Position numbers and translations under genes: made by a program. A model generated the notes under the pieces. It made no database searches, had not been told where the DNA came from, and was given only the letters and a program-made list of their open reading frames with translations. DNA of 64,000 nucleotides from contig NZ_CP094264.1 in assembly GCF_023614235.1 (NCBI RefSeq), forward strand, positions 682,001 to 746,000. The letters run 5' to 3'. This DNA comes from Streptomyces sp. MRC013 (lineage in GTDB: Bacteria; Actinomycetota; Actinomycetes; Streptomycetales; Streptomycetaceae). Of the stretch, positions 60,202-64,000 are shown one piece after another; the stretch's first letter is position 1, and each line of letters opens with the position of its first letter.

Positions 60202-60220
60202 CGGCTCCGATCCGGAGCCG
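60202..60220 (-). terminator. 8-bp hairpin after the flavoprotein gene
   Basis: CGGCTCCG and CGGAGCCG separated by ATC, about 40 bases beyond the stop of the minus-strand flavoprotein gene. Confidence 0.45.
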
Positions 60221-60259
60221 ATCCGCGTCGCGGTGATCGGCTCCGTAAGCCGACGACTC

Positions 60260-60925
60260 TCACTCGTAGCGCAGGCGCAGTGACTCCTGCTCGGCTTCCT
60301 CGATCTGGTCCAGGGTCAGGCCGGGCAGGTTCAGTTGGGCCAGGGTCACCTCGGCGCTGGTCGGCTGGGCGTCGGCGGGCAGCCACTGCTCGGGGCGCCA
60401 GGCGCTGGCACGCATCAGTGACTTCGGGCAGTGCGGATAGACCTGCTCGATCTGCACCACCAGTGCCGTGACCGGTGGCTTTCCCACGGGAGTGAGGTGG
60501 GCCAGTAGCTCCGGGCGCGCCGAAACACAGGCACGCCCGTTGATCCGCAACGTGGTCGGGCGCCCGGGGATGAGGAAGAGCAGCCCGAGGCGTCCGGTCT
60601 CCAGCACGTTGTGCAGGGTGTCGAGCCGCTTGTTGCCGGTCGCGTCGGGAATCACCAGGGTCTGCTCGTCCAGCACCGAGACGAACCCGGCCGGGCCGCC
60701 ACGGGGCGTTACATCCGCCCGGCCTTCGCGGTCCGCACTGCCGATGAACACCAGCGAGGAGCAGCCGATCAGCGCCCGGGTCTCCTCGTTCAGGCGGTCG
60801 GTCTCCTTGCGCAGCGCGTTCGGGTTCGGCTGGGGATAGATCTCACGCAGTTGGTCCGAGTGGGTCAGCGCATCCGCCCGGAGGGAATCGAACAGCAAGC
60901 CGGGGGCATCGGTATCGACCATCAT
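60260..60925 (-). CDS. Pyridoxamine 5'-phosphate oxidase-like flavoprotein (MSMEG_1061 type)
   Basis: A 221-residue split-barrel protein. LIGCSSLVFIGSADREGRADVTPRGGPAGFV (given as LIGCSSLVFIGSADREG and RADVTPRGGPAGFV), LVIPDATGNKRLDTLHN, GLLFLIPGRPTTLRINGRA and YPHCPKSLMRASAW match the MSMEG_1061 group of FMN- or F420-binding oxidoreductases. The reaction is unknown. It has no ribosome site. TAGGGT ends seven bases before the ATG, so a leaderless mRNA is likely. It is the one intact gene in the decayed 59.2-62.8 kb zone. Confidence 0.85.
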   Translation of the reverse strand: MMVDTDAPGLLFDSLRADALTHSDQLREIYPQPNPNALRKETDRLNEETRALIGCSSLVFIGSADREGRADVTPRGGPAGFVSVLDEQTLVIPDATGNKRLDTLHNVLETGRLGLLFLIPGRPTTLRINGRACVSARPELLAHLTPVGKPPVTALVVQIEQVYPHCPKSLMRASAWRPEQWLPADAQPTSAEVTLAQLNLPGLTLDQIEEAEQESLRLRYE

Positions 60926-61006
60926 AGGGGCGACCCTAGAAGATGATCCGGTGACCTGAGCCGGAAACGGGAACGAGCGCCCTGCCCGAAGAACCTTCGA
61001 CGCGCG

Positions 61007-61491
61007 TCATGGGGAGGTGCCCGGGCGATTTCCGACGGCCCGGGCGACGAGGTCGTGGATCATGAACTGCCCGGATCCGCGGTTCTCCTTGAGTCCGGCG
61101 AGATTGTCGGGACCGAACCAGTCGTAGGCGGAATGCTTGGACCACCCCGGCTCAGGGTGGTCCAAGTCGCCGTCGACCTCGACCGGGCAGTCGGCCTCGT
61201 GACGCAGCTCACCACCGTCGTCCCCCGTCCAAGTGGTGGTGTCGAGGAAACGCCGTACATGCGTCAGGCGCCGGCCCGTCTCCTCCTCGACTTCGCGTGC
61301 GAGAGCCTCCAGAAGCGTTTTCCCCTCCTCGACATGGCCGCCCACGATGTCCCAGGCACCGGGAGACAGGCGACGCTCCCAGCTCCGCTTCCGGGCAAAG
61401 GCACGACCTCCCCCTTGGGGATGACAGCTCCGGCGCTCCAGACCTCGTCCGCGCCAGGGTCGGGCACCTCGACATCGGTGCTGGCCACCAT
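61007..61491 (-). pseudogene. NUDIX hydrolase, frameshifted
   Basis: The NUDIX box is GGHVEEGKTLLEALAREVEEETG. The conserved Glu after the first glycine block is Lys here, but REVEEETG is kept. The N-terminal strand (VPDPGADEVWSAGAVIPKG) is in another frame, joined at a C5 run (61410-61414 on the plus strand) that needs one more base. The likely start is the ATG at 61491; upstream sequence is antisense to a dehydrogenase remnant. The family cleaves nucleoside diphosphates linked to another group; the substrate here is unknown. Confidence 0.65.
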
Positions 61492-61499
61492 CTCCTCCG

Positions 61500-61886
61500 G
61501 CGCCACCGGTACGGCCCTGACCACGAAGAGCTTCCTTCCTCTCCTGCTCAACTCCGACAAGCCGGATGTCGCGACGATGGTCTCCGCACGCGGAACACCG
61601 GGCCACCACCGGTCGGACGCACAGGACGCCTTCTACGCGGCCAAGAGCGCCCAGGCAGGCTTCACCGAGATGCCTCTCCAGGCACCTGCGTCCTCAAGGA
61701 GTCCGGGTGATCTCCCTCCACCCGTCCGACTCCGACAACGCCGACCCGCTCTCCGAGGAGTGGGAGACCACTTCACGCGAAGCCGAGGACGCCCTCACGG
61801 CGCAGTCGCTCGTGGAGTGCGTCCTCTTCGCCGTCGCCCAACCTCGTGACTGCTTCATCAAGGCGTTCCATTTCGAACAGGTCTGA
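61500..61886 (+). pseudogene. Short-chain dehydrogenase C-terminal remnant
   Basis: Two frames give LTTKSFLPLLLNSDKPDVAT, the active-site region AFYAAKSAQAGFTE (YxxxK), then GVRVISLHPSDSDNADPLSE and QSLVECVLFAVAQPRDCFIK. This is the C-terminal half of an SDR. The N-terminal NAD-binding half is missing, and a frame change occurs near 61670-61690. It starts against the NUDIX gene, which is consistent with a deletion joint. Confidence 0.7.
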
Positions 61887-61995
61887 CCCGTGCACTCGCC
61901 CCTAACCGAACGACGGCTGACGCCAGGCCACCCGGACGGCCATCGCGGACCAGGCCGCTCCGGTTGCCGACTGGCTCGACTGATTCGGTGCCCTC

Positions 61996-62493
61996 TCATC
62001 CGGCGGGCGGAGCCGTGATCAGGCCCGTGCTCGGGTAGCTGCCCGTGACGAAGCCTGCGGCCTCGTGGACCGGCCTTCCGGCCGTGCTGGCGTGCAGGCG
62101 TGCTGGCGTGCAGTTGGACGTAGTGGATGCCCACCATGCGGAGGCGGCCGACCAGTGCGTCCACGACGCGGCGTGTACGGCCGCGGCCGCGGGCGGGGAC
62201 GTCGGTCACGATCCCGCCGAGGTAGCCGCGGCGTCCGTCGGGCCGGCGCGTACTGGGCAGATGGTAGATGACCCAGCCATGCCACAGGCCGGGAGCGGTT
62301 TGCCGGGTTCGCCCCCGACGACCAGGCAGACGCGGTCGTCGCGGTGGTTGATGCGCTCCTCGAACCAGCCGTGGGCGATGCGCCGCCACGGTGTGTCGGC
62401 CGGCTCGGGATCCATGCACAGGCCCTCAAGCGCGACTGCGCTCAGCCGGATCAGTTCCGGTACGTCGGCCGTGACGGCCTCACGAAGTTGCAT
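61996..62493 (-). pseudogene. GNAT acetyltransferase broken by a 16-bp duplication and a 1-base deletion
   Basis: Segments in three frames give a normal GNAT protein: LREAVTADVPELIRLSAVAL, INHRDDRVCLVVGG, WVIYHLPSTRRPDGRRGYLG, GIVTDVPARGRGRTRRVVDA, HYVQLHAS, then VHEAAGFVTGSYPSTGLIT. The first break lies near 62280 (ATGGCTGG where ATGGGCTGG would keep frame). The second is exactly explained by the tandem duplication at 62083-62114: removing one 16-bp copy restores the frame through HASTAGRPVHEAAGF. The gene is probably inactive. Confidence 0.75.
62083..62114. repeat. Tandem duplication of 16 bp inside the GNAT gene
   Basis: CGTGCTGGCGTGCAGG (62083-62098) is followed by CGTGCTGGCGTGCAGT (62099-62114). 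Fifteen of 16 bases are identical. The length is not a multiple of three. Confidence 0.9.
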
Positions 62494-62520
62494 GTCCTGA
62501 CTCCTCGTGTTCCGGCCTGT

Positions 62521-62757
62521 TCATCGGCCCATCCTGAGCAGGACACGACCGAAGGGCCGGTCCTCGATCAGATGGCGTTGCGCCTCGGCCGCCTGTTCCA
62601 GCGGCAGTACACGAGCGCCAACGGGGTCGATGCGGCCCGCGTCCAGCCACTCCAGCAGGGTCACTCGGGCAGCCCGCGCGCCGTCACGCGAGGTCAGGAC
62701 GGGCACGAGCGACGCGGTCACCCCTGTGAACGCGGCCCTCGCCATGCCCTCGGCCAA
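62521..62757 (-). pseudogene. C-terminal remnant of a zinc-type quinone oxidoreductase
   Basis: About 78 residues, TGVTASLVPVLTSRDGARAA, VTLLEWLDAGRIDPVGARVL and EQAAEAQRHLIEDRPFGRVL. They match the extreme C-terminus of NADPH:quinone reductase/zinc-binding dehydrogenases. The catalytic and nucleotide-binding domains are missing. The fragment stops where the promoter of the TipAL-type regulator begins. Confidence 0.7.
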
Positions 62758-62764
62758 GTACGAG

Positions 62765-62795
62765 TTGACCCTCCCCCTACGTCAGGCTTGAGGCT
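62765..62795 (+). promoter_or_regulatory. MerR-type promoter with 19-bp spacer
   Basis: TTGACC (62765-62770) and GAGGCT (62790-62795) are 19 bases apart, the long spacing that MerR-family activators correct by DNA distortion. It lies 25 bases before the regulator's start codon. Confidence 0.5.
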
Positions 62796-62819
62796 GTGTG
62801 CCGACGAAAGGGCAGGTGG

Positions 62820-63620
62820 ATGAGCTACTCCGTGGGGCAGGTGGCGGCCTTCGCCGGCGTGACGGTGCGTACGCTGCATCACTACGACAAAGCGGGCGTG
62901 CTCTCGCCCAGCGACCGCAGCCACGCCGGGTACCGGCTCTACAGCGAGGCCGACCTGGTCCGCCTCCAGCAGATCCTCTTCTACCGCGAGCTCGGCTTCC
63001 CTCTCGACGAGATCGCCGCGATCTTCAAGGATCCGCAGGTGGACCCCCTGGAGCGGCTCCGGGCCCGGCAGCGGCAGCTGAACGAGGAGATCGCCAGGCT
63101 GCAGCGGCTGGCCGAGGTGGCGGAACGGGCCGTGGAGGTTCAGAAGACCGGGGTGTCCCTGACTCCCGAGGAACGCTTCGAGGTGTTCGGTGAGGTCGCC
63201 TTCGACCTGAGTTACGCCACCGAGGCGGAGCTGAAGTGGGCGCGCTCGGAAGGACAGCGCGAGGCGATGGCGCGCGCGGACGCCCACACCAAGGAGGACT
63301 GGCGCCGGCTCATGGGCGAAGCCGCCGCCTGGCGCGCGGAGCTGCTCGCGGTCTTCGACGAAGGCGAGCCGGCCTGCGGCGAGCGGGCCATGGACCTCGC
63401 CGAGGAACACCGCCTGCACATCGCCCGCTGGTTCACCTCCTGCCCGCCCGACATGCACCGGCGCATCGCGGACGACTTCGTCGCCGACCCCCGCGCCTTC
63501 GCTCTGGTCGTACCGCCCTCGCAGCAACGCCCGGGCCTGGCCGCCTACACGCGCAAGGCGGTCCACGCCAACGCGGCCCGCCAGGCCGGTGACGGCACCG
63601 AATCCGAGGAGCACCGATGA
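62820..63620 (+). CDS. TipAL-type MerR regulator with antibiotic-binding domain
   Basis: A 266-residue regulator. The MerR HTH is at the N-terminus (YSVGQVAAFAGVTVRTLHHYD, given as YSVGQVAAFAG and VTVRTLHHYD). A long coiled coil follows (about residues 75-110). The TipAS domain has DAHTKEDWRRLMGEA, HRLHIARWFTSCPPDMHRRI and GLAAYTRKAVHANA. TipAL binds thiopeptides and other cyclic peptides and then activates its own promoter; a Cys is kept in the CPPDMHR region. The ATG overlaps nothing upstream; its stop overlaps the glycosyltransferase ATG (ATGA). Drug-induced expression of the pair is likely. Confidence 0.88.
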   Translation: MSYSVGQVAAFAGVTVRTLHHYDKAGVLSPSDRSHAGYRLYSEADLVRLQQILFYRELGFPLDEIAAIFKDPQVDPLERLRARQRQLNEEIARLQRLAEVAERAVEVQKTGVSLTPEERFEVFGEVAFDLSYATEAELKWARSEGQREAMARADAHTKEDWRRLMGEAAAWRAELLAVFDEGEPACGERAMDLAEEHRLHIARWFTSCPPDMHRRIADDFVADPRAFALVVPPSQQRPGLAAYTRKAVHANAARQAGDGTESEEHR

Positions 63621-64000
63621 GGATCATGATCGCCGCGGCCGGATCCCGCGGCGACGTCGCGCCCTACACGGGCCTGGGCGCAGCACTGCGCCGGGCCGGC
63701 CACGACGTCACCCTCGCCGCCACCGGCACCTTCGCACCTCTCGCACGCGAGGCGGGGTTGGATTTCCGCAGTCTGCCCGCCGACACACGGGGACACGGCG
63801 ATGCCACGGGCAAACGTGACCTGATGCGCACCGCCGCAGCCTTCGTCACCGAGCTGGGTCAGGGCTTCGCCGACGCGGTGGGCAAGGGCACGGACCTGCT
63901 CCTGCTGTCCACCACCACGGCCCCCCTCGGCTGGCACCTCACCGAGGCCACCGGCACACCGAGCCTCGGCGTGTACCTCCAACCCACCGCGCCGACCGGC
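63617..64000 (+). CDS. UGT-type glycosyltransferase, cut by window end
   Basis: The first 128 residues of a GT1-family glycosyltransferase: RIMIAAAGSRGDVAPYTGLG at the N-terminus (the GSRGDV motif), RRAGHDVTLAAT, AGLDFRSLP, LLLLSTTTAPLGWHLTEATG. This matches the acceptor-binding half of macrolide/sterol-type glycosyltransferases. The donor-binding half lies outside the window. Coupled translation with a TipAL-type regulator suggests drug-inactivating glycosylation, as with macrolide glycosyltransferases, but the acceptor cannot be read from this part. Confidence 0.85.
   Translation, partial: MRIMIAAAGSRGDVAPYTGLGAALRRAGHDVTLAATGTFAPLAREAGLDFRSLPADTRGHGDATGKRDLMRTAAAFVTELGQGFADAVGKGTDLLLLSTTTAPLGWHLTEATGTPSLGVYLQPTAPTG

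Noticed and set aside
60165..60215. HADFGVHPNTLAKRLR-like peptide on the plus strand resembling an IS3 OrfA helix-turn-helix
   Set aside because: Too short, with no start or downstream OrfA sequence. It could be chance, although an IS3 relic lies nearby.

Overview
The window is very GC-rich (apart from a few short AT-richer patches), most genes end codons in G or C, and starts are often GTG. Gene content and order (murC, hemQ, hemG/cgoX, hemE, rnd, fadAB, recQ, dxs, a ROK regulator, ngcEFG, acnA and an XRE-murA fusion) follow, as I recall it, the Streptomyces coelicolor chromosome block from about SCO6060 down to SCO5998. The source is almost certainly a Streptomyces or close relative, in the core arm of the chromosome. 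I see no rRNA, tRNA, CRISPR array, phage or plasmid replication gene.

Layout. Positions 0.3-10.6 kb hold housekeeping and envelope genes: a membrane protein, msrB-murC, a Usp-like protein, a RibD-type reductase, zapE, an OsmC protein, a PhoX-like Tat protein, a lipoprotein deacetylase and a PTH2-like protein. Positions 10.8-15.9 kb hold a tightly overlapping four-gene operon on the minus strand: class III aminotransferase, inositol-monophosphatase-like phosphatase, zinc polyol/alcohol dehydrogenase and a GH35 glycosidase. The first three, in this order, match the GabT1-YktC1-GutB1 set that starts azasugar (nojirimycin-type iminosugar) synthesis. A HAD hydrolase, an MFS sugar transporter and a divergent DeoR regulator (17.3-20.2 kb) may belong to the same accessory island. 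Positions 20.4-31 kb hold a DUF692/MNIO protein, the heme genes hemQ, cgoX and hemE, a CoA-disulfide-reductase-like flavoprotein, a LuxR-type response regulator and RNase D. Positions 31.3-42.4 kb hold the fadAB beta-oxidation pair, recQ, an APC permease, dxs and a ROK regulator. Positions 42.6-46 kb hold the NgcEFG-type GlcNAc/chitobiose ABC importer. Positions 46.5-49.7 kb are accessory: a two-gene ABC exporter, a SUKH-4 immunity protein and a methyltransferase. Positions 50-59.2 kb hold aconitase with a notable control region, an Lrp regulator with an M20 hydrolase and MHS transporter, and the HTH-MurA fusion. Positions 59.2-62.8 kb form a decayed zone of gene remnants. The window ends with a TipAL-type regulator coupled to a glycosyltransferase that runs off the edge.

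Two cross-cutting observations. First, several genes, including essential-looking ones, carry apparent one-base frameshifts at G or C runs of 4-6, which suggests residual sequencing errors rather than many independent pseudogenes. Second, at least eight genes have a -10-like hexamer ending 6-7 nt before the start codon with no usable Shine-Dalgarno sequence, the signature of leaderless mRNAs. Distances, motifs and frames were read by eye; no database search was possible.
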